A stretch of DNA of 13,852 nt from DATFKA01 sp042095835 (GTDB lineage Bacteria > Bacteroidota > Bacteroidia > Chitinophagales > Saprospiraceae): the NCBI GenBank assembly GCA_042095835.1, contig JBELML010000159.1, forward strand, positions 1 through 13,852. The letters run 5' to 3'. Of this stretch, positions 7,403 through 13,852 are shown in pieces (position 1 is the first letter of the stretch; the number at the start of each line of letters is the position of its first letter). The notes beneath the pieces were generated by a model, which searched no databases, was not told the DNA's origin, and saw nothing but the letters and a program-made list of their open reading frames with translations. The translations under genes were made by a program, and so were the position numbers.

Positions 7403-7441
7403 AAAATTTATCCTTCGGGTTAAAATTTAAACATACTCTAA
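7389..7441. mobile_element. Palindromic MITE-like element with TAA flanks
   Basis: AGAGTATGTTTAAA (7391-7404) is repeated in exact inverted form at 7426-7439. Pairing continues inward with a few mismatches to ATCC-TTC-GGGT (7410-7420), so 49 bases fold almost end to end. If the element is taken as GAGTATG...CATACTC (7392-7438), it is flanked on both sides by TAA (7389-7391 and 7439-7441), as expected for a three-base target duplication. Such short palindromes with TNA-type duplications are typical of MITEs moved by IS5-like transposases; no transposase is in the window. It could instead be a plain hairpin in the leader of the 7469 gene or a terminator for minus-strand transcription, though there is no T-run outside the stem. 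Confidence 0.45.
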
Positions 7442-7468
7442 TTTATCTACCTCTTTAAAATACTAGAA

Positions 7469-8977
7469 ATGAAAAAATTAAGAACGCTAGTCGATTTACT
7501 CACCCCTATGCGCATCAAACAGATTGACATACTGAGTTCTAAGCTGAGTAATAAGACAAAATTGATGCAACTATATGAAGGCATCAGGTCAGGGCTTTTT
7601 AAAACAGACCAACAGGCCATTTTTGCTTTATACGGTCCCTCTGCTAAGGGCAACAGTTATTCTAAATTGAAAAACGATTTGGAGAGTCGTTTACTGAATT
7701 TGTTGATCGCAGCCGACCTTACCAATAACAAGATGAACAGTAGGCAGAAAGCCTATTTTAAGTACTTCAAAAACTGGGCCGCCGCCAATATTTTGATTCG
7801 AATTGGGAATATTGATGATGCCATCAGAATTTTAGAAAAAACCCTTAAGCACTTTGAGAAACACGAATTCGTCTTCTTGGCTTTAGAAACTGCCAAACTA
7901 TTACGCAATCATTATTTTAGGCATCTTGGCGACTTCAAAAAAGGCACTTATTATGATGAGTTGACCAACTTCTATCTCCAACAATATACCGCAGATGTCA
8001 AAATCAGTGGATATTTGGAAAAAATCGTAGCCGAGAAAGTAAAAGCCAAGCATTATAACGCTGATTTCACTGCTACCATCAACGAATACTTTGACAAAGC
8101 ACAAGCCATTTTACCAAGTGAACTGAATGGAGACCTGTATTATAGGTTTAAAATGATTGAGCTGAATAAACTGATGCACGTTCATGATTATCAACGTACG
8201 TCTGTATTATGTGAGGAGGTAGTCAGCTATTTCGAGGCTAATTATAAAGACTACAGAACCTACATTATTATCACACTCAATAAGTGGATTATTTGCTGTA
8301 TCCAACTTCAAGAGTACCAACAAGCAATAAACCTATCCAAGAAAGCAGAAGCTTATCTGACAGTAGGAGAGTTTAACTGGTTCAAATTTATGGAGTACAG
8401 AACCCAACTGGCTTTCTACCAAGAAAACTACAGTATGGCCTATGAAACCTATTCAAAAGTCATCAAGCATCCAAAGCTGGTCGATATGCCAGCTCACATA
8501 CAGGAGGAATGGAAACTATACGAAGCCTATAGCCAATTTGTAAGGCTAGCAGGTTTTGTGGATGGGCATTCAAGCAATGTTCAGAAATTTAAAGTCCAGA
8601 AATTCTTAAATGGTCTATATGTTTTTAATCATGATAAAAAAGGGCTCAATATCACCATCAATATGATCCACATTTGCTTTATGATTATGTACCGGCAGTG
8701 GAACCAAATCATTGATAAAACAGAGGCACTAGATAAATACCGCCAACGTCATCTGTCCTCCAAAAAACATGAACGCTCCAATATTTTCACTAAGATGTTG
8801 ATGACCTTGGTTAAAAATAATTTTGACCCCGACAAAACAAGATCCAAAGTCGCCCCCCTAAAAGAAGCCTTGATCAATGCACCTTTGGATGAATTAAATA
8901 CCATCCATGAAGTAGAAATCATACCCTACGAAAAACTCTGGAAAATCTTGATGACGGTTTTAAAAAACAAAGCCTGA
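7469..8977 (+). CDS. Unrecognised 502-residue alpha-helical TPR-like protein
   Basis: I cannot name the family. The protein is almost wholly helical, rich in Lys, Tyr, Leu and Ala, with no signal peptide and no membrane segment, so probably cytoplasmic. Residues 1-80 look like a compact helical module: TPMRIKQIDILSS (12-24), LYEGIRSGLFKTDQQAIFALYG (35-56), then SYSKLKNDLESRLLNLLI (63-80), a layout that might be a helix-turn-helix. From about residue 95 there are paired amphipathic helices of TPR type, for example AAANILIRIGNIDDAIRILEKTLKHF (104-129), and later QEYQQAINLSKKAEAYL and ENYSMAYETYSKVIKHP. TPR repeats usually bind proteins, so a scaffold or regulator role is the best inference. The ATG at 7469 follows the A-rich TACTAGAA; a palindromic element sits 30 bases upstream. 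A lipoprotein gene follows after 69 bases. Confidence 0.8.
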   Translation: MKKLRTLVDLLTPMRIKQIDILSSKLSNKTKLMQLYEGIRSGLFKTDQQAIFALYGPSAKGNSYSKLKNDLESRLLNLLIAADLTNNKMNSRQKAYFKYFKNWAAANILIRIGNIDDAIRILEKTLKHFEKHEFVFLALETAKLLRNHYFRHLGDFKKGTYYDELTNFYLQQYTADVKISGYLEKIVAEKVKAKHYNADFTATINEYFDKAQAILPSELNGDLYYRFKMIELNKLMHVHDYQRTSVLCEEVVSYFEANYKDYRTYIIITLNKWIICCIQLQEYQQAINLSKKAEAYLTVGEFNWFKFMEYRTQLAFYQENYSMAYETYSKVIKHPKLVDMPAHIQEEWKLYEAYSQFVRLAGFVDGHSSNVQKFKVQKFLNGLYVFNHDKKGLNITINMIHICFMIMYRQWNQIIDKTEALDKYRQRHLSSKKHERSNIFTKMLMTLVKNNFDPDKTRSKVAPLKEALINAPLDELNTIHEVEIIPYEKLWKILMTVLKNKA

Positions 8978-9046
8978 TTGGAGGTATCGGTGCAACTTAT
9001 CCGTATAGCTAATGTTCTATCCCTATTTACATTACAATACCAACCA

Positions 9047-9877
9047 ATGAGAAAGATTTTCCTTTTATCGCTATTGGCGATGAGTATGCTAGTAGCTTGT
9101 AATAATGCTAATACGGAACAAGAGGCCGAAAAAATGGCTGACTTTGCTGATGATCCAGAATTCAAAGATGCACACGAGGAACCTAGAGCCGCTACCGTAG
9201 CCGGCAAAGGTGAAACCATCGCCATCCCGACAGCCGATGGTACTGATGCGAGTGCCTACGCACTGATGCCAGCAAGCAAGTCCAACAAATACCTATTGGT
9301 GATCCACGAGTGGTGGGGTCTCAATGATAATATCAAAGAAGAAGCCGAGCGTCTCTTTGCTGATTTGGGCGATGTCAATGTGCTGGCACTTGATATGTAC
9401 GATGGTAAATTTGCAACTACTCCAGACGATGCAGGCAAGCTCATGCAAGCCGTAAAAGAGGACCGCGCAAAAGCCATTGTACAGGCTGCTATTGATATGG
9501 CGGGTGCCGATGCGGAGATTGCTACGATTGGCTGGTGCTTCGGTGGAGGCTGGTCTCTCAAATCTTCTATTATGGCTGGTGAGCAAGGCGTAGCTTGTGT
9601 GATGTACTACGGTATGCCGGTGCAAAGTGCCGAAGAAATCGCGCCCCTTAAAGCCGATATTCTAGGTATTTTTGCCGAGCAAGATGGTTGGATCACACCT
9701 GAGGTCGCTACCAATTTTGAAAACCTAGCCAAAGCGGCTGGCAAGCAGATTAGTATCCACCAGTACAATGCCAAACATGCTTTTGCCAATCCTTCTAATC
9801 CAGATTATGTAAAGGATGCAGCTCAAGATGCCAATGCTAAAGCTTTAGCCTTTCTTAAAACCAAGTTTGCATCTTAA
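9047..9877 (+). CDS. Dienelactone hydrolase family lipoprotein
   Basis: An alpha/beta hydrolase of the dienelactone hydrolase family, predicted to be a lipoprotein. The start is taken at the ATG at 9047: it gives MRKIFLLSLLAMSMLVAC, a lipoprotein signal with lipobox LVAC and lipidated C18. A longer frame back to a TTG at 8978 would bury this signal. After an acidic spacer (19-55) comes the hydrolase domain (about 56-276). It has HEWWGLND (87-94), as in this family, the nucleophile C164 in GWCFGGGWS (162-170), D213 in FAEQDGW (209-215) and H244 in NAKHAFANPS (241-250): a complete Cys-Asp-His triad. It would act in the periplasm or on the outer membrane on an ester or lactone that cannot be named from sequence. 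It is 69 bases after the TPR-like gene; I see no clear own promoter. It converges on the acylase gene across a shared terminator. Confidence 0.9.
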   Translation: MRKIFLLSLLAMSMLVACNNANTEQEAEKMADFADDPEFKDAHEEPRAATVAGKGETIAIPTADGTDASAYALMPASKSNKYLLVIHEWWGLNDNIKEEAERLFADLGDVNVLALDMYDGKFATTPDDAGKLMQAVKEDRAKAIVQAAIDMAGADAEIATIGWCFGGGWSLKSSIMAGEQGVACVMYYGMPVQSAEEIAPLKADILGIFAEQDGWITPEVATNFENLAKAAGKQISIHQYNAKHAFANPSNPDYVKDAAQDANAKALAFLKTKFAS

Positions 9878-9887
9878 CTGATCAATA

Positions 9888-9955
9888 AAATAAAGGAGCC
9901 ACAAAGGTGTAAAGGCTCTAAGTGCTTTACACCATTTGTAGCTCCTCATTTATTT
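9888..9955. terminator. Bidirectional terminator between convergent genes
   Basis: GGAGC (9895-9899) pairs with GCTCC (9941-9945), ACAAAG (9901-9906) with CTTTGT-like bases at 9933-9939 apart from one bulged A, and GTGTAAAG (9907-9914) with CTTTACAC (9925-9932), around the ten-base loop 9915-9924. The stem is about 19 pairs. AAATAAA (9888-9894) before it and TTTATTT (9949-9955) after it give a T-rich tail in either direction. It sits exactly between the lipoprotein gene and the convergent acylase gene and would end both messages. Confidence 0.85.
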
Positions 9956-9972
9956 AGCATTGGAATGCAATA

Positions 9973-12162
9973 TCACCTCTTACCAGGTTTGTAGGCATCT
10001 TCTTTATTTTTCAGCACATCGGCACGGTAATAGTGTACATCTCTGAATTGACCTTTACTAAATAGCTTCGCTTGGTCGGTGAAATGCTTGGAATCAGGCT
10101 TGCCATGCTGACCACCACTCACGATTGCTCGAGCTTTGAGTTTTTCACCAAATTCGATCACCGCCACAAAGCTATTTCCTCTTCGACCATATCTACGCTT
10201 CACACCGCCTGGGCTTTCTGTTCCCCAAGCACCTAGGGCTCCCCAAAGTGAGGAAGTAAAAGCTACTGGTAGACTGGGTTTATCATCATCGTAGCTTTCT
10301 TTGATCGTACCCGTCAAACGCTGGAAGCGATTGATCTCTCCCCAGGGTGTTTTCCAAGAGCCAAAGTCATCAGCCAATTGCTGCATGGCTTCTTCTAGCA
10401 TCTTTACCTTTTCTTCGGCAGTCGTGTGCTTGATCATACCTTCATCCATCATGATCCTATTCTCTCGATCTTCTTGAGTATAACGACTTCTGGCCGTCGA
10501 CCAGACGCGCTCTCCCCAGAAGACCGCCAAAGCAGTAGGGATGGATTCTTCTCCGAAGGTTTTATCCCAGCTGGCTAGTAGCTGTATAGCTTCTTTTAAA
10601 TCTGGATTGTTGTTGTTGCCTACTTTATCATAAGCCATCTTCAGCGCAGGAATCAATTGCTCAAAGGCCGCAAGGTAAGGGTCATTAGCCGCTTCTATTA
10701 GTTTGTCGAGGTCATAACTTTTTATACGACTGAGCACTTTCACGGCATTCACGCCTCTGAAGTTTTCTCGATCTGGAGCGATATAGCGCGCATAGTCCTC
10801 TTCCTTGGGGCTATTAGGTCCAGCGACGGTAAAAGGAGTGGCATTGCAATTTTGAATCCAGCCAATATCCGGGTTTTTTACCTCTATCATTTCCTTGAGC
10901 TTATGAAGGCGCTGCCAATCGGTATCAGGGTTACTACCATCAATCAGACTGCTATAATCATATTGTGGATTACGCTTGGGTATAAAGTTGCCATGCCAGT
11001 AGGCAATATTGCCGGAGTTGTCGGCGTAGACCGTATTATTAGAAGAGTTGGTCAGGATTTTCATGGTTTTGCGGAAGCTCTTATATCCAGTTGCTTTGGT
11101 CCTTAAATAGGACTGCCGTAGGGCATCAATAGGTCTTTCCATCATACGGAAGGTGATCCATTTGTCTCCTTCTTTACGGATCACGGGTCCGTGATGCGTA
11201 AAATACATAGTGAAACTGCGTTCCTTCATTTGATTACCAGCCTTATAAGGAATGGTTACCGTTTTTTCTTCGACTGGGCGATACTCATCACCGTAGAGGT
11301 AAAAGTATTTATCTCCTTGCTGCAATACCGTCTCTTCGTATTGATCGATTGCATCGGCGTAGGTAGAAGTGTGCATCCAACCACAATTCTCATTAAACCC
11401 TTGATAAATAAAAAATTGTCCCCAGGTAACTGCACCATAAGCCTTGAGTCCTTCTTCACTATTCACGTGCTGCTCAGAGCGGAAATAGAAAGAAGTGTGC
11501 GGATTGATGAGAAAAAGGGGATTGCCCGTCTTGCTGAGTTTAGGTGCGATAGAAAAACCATTTGACCCCGTAGCTTCCTCCTCTAGTGACCAAGAATTGT
11601 CTATAAAAGCAGTGCCCTTATCACCGTAGAAAGCTTCTAGCCCTCTCAACCGTACTCTGGTGATATCTCCACCAATACTCCCTTCACTGAAGGTGAAAGG
11701 AAACCAAGGTTCGAAGCGGGTCAACAAGTCGGGTTTCACTTCAGGGTGCGTGTGTAAATAGTAGTTGATTCCATCAGCAAAAGCCTGGCAGAGCGCCTGC
11801 ATCCATTTCGGAGCGGCAGCGTAATAAGCTTTTGCTTCGGCATCATCCATAAAAAGACGCGCACGTAAATCGTGCCAGATATAGGATTCGCCATACGCTG
11901 GTGCCATACGACCAAGGGCATCAATGTAATTGCGTTCGACCCGTTTAAAATCGTCTTCGCATTGTGCGAAAAGCATACCGAAGACGGCATCAGCATCCGT
12001 TTTGGCATAAATATGAGGAATGCCCCAATTATCTCTGATGATTTCTACCCCTGCGGCTTTTTTCTCCCAAGAGGCGATTTCTTCAGCAGTGAAAGCTTGA
12101 TTATTGGTTTGCCCGAATAGGGTACAGCTTAGTAATAAAAAAAGAAAAGTAATCTTCTTCAT
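9973..12162 (-). CDS. Penicillin acylase family protein (acyl-homoserine-lactone-acylase type)
   Basis: A secreted Ntn-hydrolase of the penicillin acylase (S45) family, made as one chain that cuts itself into alpha and beta subunits and hydrolyses an amide bond. The start is taken at the ATG at 12162, which gives the signal peptide MKKITFLFLLLSCTLFGQ; the frame runs open to 12321 but those 53 extra residues would hide it. The alpha part has RDNWGIPHIYA (43-53), usual near the family's N-terminus. The cleavage site is GSNGFSI (199-205), making S200 the new N-terminal nucleophile, followed by LINPHTSFY (218-226) as in the aculeacin/PvdQ branch. Also seen: GWMHTSTYADAIDQY (260-274), THHGPVI (321-327), SSNNTVYADNSGNIAYWHG (372-390) and SGGQHGKPDSKHFTDQ (682-697). 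Length 729 suits the family. The PvdQ-like site hints at long-chain acyl amides, perhaps quorum signals or lipopeptides, but the substrate is not proven. Confidence 0.92.
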   Translation of the reverse strand: MKKITFLFLLLSCTLFGQTNNQAFTAEEIASWEKKAAGVEIIRDNWGIPHIYAKTDADAVFGMLFAQCEDDFKRVERNYIDALGRMAPAYGESYIWHDLRARLFMDDAEAKAYYAAAPKWMQALCQAFADGINYYLHTHPEVKPDLLTRFEPWFPFTFSEGSIGGDITRVRLRGLEAFYGDKGTAFIDNSWSLEEEATGSNGFSIAPKLSKTGNPLFLINPHTSFYFRSEQHVNSEEGLKAYGAVTWGQFFIYQGFNENCGWMHTSTYADAIDQYEETVLQQGDKYFYLYGDEYRPVEEKTVTIPYKAGNQMKERSFTMYFTHHGPVIRKEGDKWITFRMMERPIDALRQSYLRTKATGYKSFRKTMKILTNSSNNTVYADNSGNIAYWHGNFIPKRNPQYDYSSLIDGSNPDTDWQRLHKLKEMIEVKNPDIGWIQNCNATPFTVAGPNSPKEEDYARYIAPDRENFRGVNAVKVLSRIKSYDLDKLIEAANDPYLAAFEQLIPALKMAYDKVGNNNNPDLKEAIQLLASWDKTFGEESIPTALAVFWGERVWSTARSRYTQEDRENRIMMDEGMIKHTTAEEKVKMLEEAMQQLADDFGSWKTPWGEINRFQRLTGTIKESYDDDKPSLPVAFTSSLWGALGAWGTESPGGVKRRYGRRGNSFVAVIEFGEKLKARAIVSGGQHGKPDSKHFTDQAKLFSKGQFRDVHYYRADVLKNKEDAYKPGKR

Positions 12163-12240
12163 GCTTTGGTTCTTTAGATTAGGCAAGAAAAATAGGAAGA
12201 AATGACTGGGAGGCCAAAACTTATTTTCCAATAGGATGGT

Positions 12241-12248
12241 CAAAGCTA
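12241..12248 (-). promoter_or_regulatory. Candidate -7 box for the acylase gene
   Basis: On the minus strand this is TAGCTTTG, matching TAnnTTTG, about 80 bases upstream of the acylase ATG. A TTTG exists only 28 bases further upstream, so the -33 part is missing or weak. Confidence 0.25.
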
Positions 12249-12458
12249 CGCTAGCGGTGATTTTCTTTAAGTAAAACAAAAGAATAAGTCTCGCATTTTG
12301 ATCGAGCAGCATTTGTGCCAAGATAAGGCGAAAAACCTTCCTGCAGGCCCCGTATTAGTGCAAGCCTGTCCCGGCTTTAGATTGGGAAGATGCCATCAAA
12401 ATCGAAAAGCTATTTTTTTGGTTTTACTAAGAAAGCGTTAAAAAAGAAAAGGCACAGT

Positions 12459-12507
12459 GGATTTTCAAATGATTTGGGTCCTACTATCAAATAATCATTG
12501 AAAATCC
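12459..12507 (+). promoter_or_regulatory. Leader hairpin covering the start region of the secreted protein gene
   Basis: GGATTTTCAAATGATTTG (12459-12476) and CAAATAATCATTGAAAATCC (12488-12507) are near-perfect inverted repeats around the 11-base loop 12477-12487. About 17 pairs form with two or three bulged bases. The right arm ends eight bases before the ATG at 12515, so it covers the place where a ribosome would land. It could control translation, protect the message end, act as an operator or be another short palindromic element. No T-run follows at once, so a terminator is less likely. Confidence 0.5.
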
Positions 12508-12514
12508 TTTAATT

Positions 12515-13525
12515 ATGAAAAACCTAATTGTCATTATCATCGCCTTTTTTATTTCTAGTACAACTTTTTTAGCTGCACAATGCAATAATACCTTGAAAAA
12601 TCCTGCTGCTAGCCAGGGACTTGCGGGATGGCAACAACAAGGAACAGTTGACGCAGCTGGGCAAGTTTTTCGTTTGATCAAACCTCGAGCTGGATTAAGT
12701 CAGGTTGTAAAAATTCCAAAAGGGAGTAAGGATGCATTTCTAATGGCTTGGACCAAAGCGGGGAGCAAAAATACAGCCTTTCCTTACGTTTATGCAGAGT
12801 TCTTAAACCAAAATAGGAATGTACTTGGTCGTATCAATTTAGGCGTCAACCGTATACCAGAATGGAAACAATTTGCGAATGGCGCCAGCATTCCTCGCGC
12901 AGCGGTTGCAATTAGAGTTTATATGAATCGTCAAGAAGGCAGTCCAGACCCGAGTGCTATTGCCTTACTGGATAATTTATGCCTATCCTTTGATTGTAAG
13001 TGTGAGACACCTAAACCAGAAGAAAAGGAAGATAAGCCTGGTACATCCAAAGATTGTTGTTCGCGTGGTGCGAATCCATCAGACTTCGAGAACTTGCCCC
13101 TAAATAATAGCTATCCAGTGGGAGCAAACTTTGCCTCGGAAGGAAGGCAGTTTTCGGTTTATCCTTTTTATGATAACAATAATCAGTTGGTGACAGCTGG
13201 TGCCGCAAGAGTCATTCGACCTAATAATGGGTTTTCAGGAAAGGCGATTATTTGTGGAAACACCAATATTGGTTTTGTATTTAAAGGCACTGTCGGTTGT
13301 ATCCGCTTCAAAGCAGCCAATATGGGCGGCAATATGAATCTAGAAATCAATAGTACAAAACTGAATTTCGGTAAAGCTAGCGACATCAATGGACGAGCAG
13401 TAGCAGGTGTGCGTATTTCCGCAAGCGGCGGTTGGAACCAAGCAGGGATGTGGTATTTTGAGGGCCCGATTCGCTCTTTCAAAGTGGGTGGGCAGGAGCT
13501 GATTATTGATGAGGTTTGTTTTTAA
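12515..13525 (+). CDS. Secreted two-domain beta-rich protein, carbohydrate-binding-like N-terminal half
   Basis: A 336-residue exported protein that I cannot assign to a named family. A signal peptide is clear (MKNLIVIIIAFFISSTTFLAAQ, probably cut after A21). Residues 23-160 read like a beta-sandwich of the galactose-binding/CBM4-9 type: LKNPAASQGLAGWQQQG (27-43), GLSQVVKIPKGSKDAFLMAW (60-79), VYAEFLNQNRNVLGRINLGV (92-111), then WKQFANGASIPRAAVAIRVY (117-136) and AIALLDNLCLSFD (148-160), with the final LLDN as usual in such modules. A charged linker follows (CKCETPKPEEKEDKPGTSKDCC, 161-182) framed by cysteine pairs. Residues 183-336 form a second beta-rich domain with C247 and C262, ending IIDEVCF. 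No catalytic motif and no type IX sorting domain are seen. Binding of sugars or a surface is plausible but inferred. A hairpin precedes the start and a strong terminator follows. Confidence 0.8.
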   Translation: MKNLIVIIIAFFISSTTFLAAQCNNTLKNPAASQGLAGWQQQGTVDAAGQVFRLIKPRAGLSQVVKIPKGSKDAFLMAWTKAGSKNTAFPYVYAEFLNQNRNVLGRINLGVNRIPEWKQFANGASIPRAAVAIRVYMNRQEGSPDPSAIALLDNLCLSFDCKCETPKPEEKEDKPGTSKDCCSRGANPSDFENLPLNNSYPVGANFASEGRQFSVYPFYDNNNQLVTAGAARVIRPNNGFSGKAIICGNTNIGFVFKGTVGCIRFKAANMGGNMNLEINSTKLNFGKASDINGRAVAGVRISASGGWNQAGMWYFEGPIRSFKVGGQELIIDEVCF

Positions 13526-13600
13526 ACCTCCTTATTAGGGGAGACCCATACAGAGTTGGTTCGTAGTAGAACTTGCCTCTAAATATTATTTGCTCCTTTT

Positions 13601-13632
13601 AGTCATTTCCTTATCTTAATAAGGAAATGACT
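13601..13632 (+). terminator. Perfect 14-bp terminator hairpin
   Basis: AGTCATTTCCTTAT (13601-13614), loop CTTA, ATAAGGAAATGACT (13619-13632), a stem without a mismatch, flanked by TTTT before and TTTAAT after. It lies 75 bases past the stop of the secreted protein gene and should end its message. The symmetrical T/A flanks mean that it could also work on the opposite strand. Confidence 0.75.
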
Positions 13633-13667
13633 TTAATAGTCTATTGCTTACGCTTAACTGCTTTCTC

Positions 13668-13852
13668 ATGAAAAGACTTCAATTGATTCTTGGCATGTTA
13701 CTATTTACTTGCTAGGGGTATGCCCAGCCTTGCTCAAGTCCTACTATCATAGGTTTGGGATCCCACATAGTACCGATCTACCTGAGCTGAATAAAGAATG
13801 TACAAATACGAAAAGGAAGTTTGTTCCATAAAAAAGCATCAAAGATTATGTG
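13668..13852 (+). pseudogene. Remnant of a secreted-protein gene, broken and cut by the window end
   Basis: The ATG at 13668 opens a typical signal peptide, MKRLQLILGMLLFTC, that hits TAG at 13713. Read through, the same frame continues GYAQPCSSPTIIGLGSHIVP, which looks like a signal-peptide cleavage site (YAQ) and mature start, up to a TGA at 13785. In the frame two bases on, the sequence STDLPELNKECTNTKRKFVP follows (about 13768-13827), then TAA, then KSIKDYV to the edge. So a secreted protein seems to have gained an in-frame stop, probably a frameshift and a further stop. The family cannot be told from such short pieces. It could also be chance, since only the signal peptide is strong. Confidence 0.4.

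Larger units (their letters stand above)
7026..7468. other. 443-base intergenic region, mostly AT-rich
   Basis: No convincing gene on either strand. The left half presumably holds the promoter of the minus-strand 140-residue gene: CAAATATA at 7216-7223 reads TATATTTG on the minus strand, a perfect -7 box, but without a -33 box at 19 bases. TATTTG (7204-7209) and CAAATA (7216-7221) form a dyad that overlaps this box. The right end holds the large palindrome at 7391-7439. Between them only A/T runs are seen. Confidence 0.6.
12163..12514. other. 352-base gap between divergent genes
   Basis: This holds the leaders of two divergent genes. Next to the acylase gene, CAAAGCTA (12241-12248) reads TAGCTTTG on the minus strand, a full -7 match without a clear -33 box. 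A short GC-rich patch at about 12340-12376 contains the palindrome CCTGCAGG and AGGC/GCCT arms, unlike the AT-rich surroundings. The right end is a long inverted repeat over the start region of the 12515 gene. No convincing small gene is seen; the frame extending upstream of the acylase start is probably untranslated. Confidence 0.55.

Noticed and set aside
7026..7468. Small gene, riboswitch or array in the 443-base gap
   Set aside because: No open frame with protein character, no repeated units and no known riboswitch core was seen.
8978..9046. Longer start (TTG) for the dienelactone hydrolase gene
   Set aside because: It would place 23 residues before a clear lipoprotein signal peptide; the ATG at 9047 fits better.
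11191..11565. Plus-strand open frame of 124 residues inside the acylase gene
   Set aside because: It lies opposite a conserved catalytic gene and has no domain-like sequence; a shadow of codon bias.
12163..12321. Longer start for the acylase gene
   Set aside because: The open frame extends upstream, but a signal peptide begins at the ATG at 12162 and the extra residues look like translated non-coding DNA.
12478..13749. 12-base repeat GTCCTACTATCA at 12478 and 13738
   Set aside because: A few matches of this length are expected by chance in a window of this size, and the flanks do not match.

Overview
The window looks like a chromosomal segment from a member of the Bacteroidota, probably Saprospiraceae-like. 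Three things point there: a DUF5606 protein (a family I know only from Bacteroidota), an alpha/beta-fused 2-oxoacid dehydrogenase E1 of the kind common in that phylum, and promoter-like sites with the phylum's -7 element TAnnTTTG and 19-base spacers (2529-2559, 4991-5021). Ribosome-binding sites are A-rich rather than GGAGG-like, also usual for this phylum. The family assignment is an impression; no rRNA or marker gene is present. I see no tRNA, rRNA, CRISPR array, transposase or phage gene.

Layout. 1-363 has no convincing gene; its left edge carries a GC-rich block that may be an extragenic repeat. 364-2364 encodes the fused E1 dehydrogenase. After a 330-base gap with inverted repeats and promoter candidates come a DUF5606 protein (2695-3117) and an M3-family zinc oligopeptidase (3183-4904). 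A well-formed promoter precedes a two-gene operon: a family 2 glycosyltransferase (5046-5822) and, three bases later, a TIGR02757/DUF2400 protein (5826-6617).

The middle part, about 6603-9000, looks more accessory. A minus-strand 140-residue orphan (6603-7025) overlaps the end of the TIGR02757 gene tail to tail by 15 bases. A 443-base AT-rich gap follows, ending in a near-perfect palindrome flanked by TAA on both sides (7389-7441), which looks like a miniature inverted-repeat element. Then comes an unrecognised 502-residue helical, TPR-like protein (7469-8977).

The right part encodes exported proteins: a dienelactone-hydrolase-family lipoprotein (9047-9877), a convergent penicillin/acyl-homoserine-lactone-type acylase (9973-12162, minus) separated from it by a strong bidirectional terminator, and a secreted two-domain beta-rich protein with a carbohydrate-binding-like N-terminal half (12515-13525). 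A large hairpin sits directly over the translation-start region of that last gene. A perfect 14-bp terminator hairpin follows it, and then the remains of another secreted-protein gene (from 13668) broken by stops and apparently a frameshift.

Most genes are ordinary housekeeping or envelope functions that do not form one pathway. I do not see a complete new defence, secretion or biosynthetic system. The items most worth following are the palindromic element at 7391, the hairpin over the start of the 12515 gene, the two orphan proteins at 6603-8977 and the decayed gene at the right edge.
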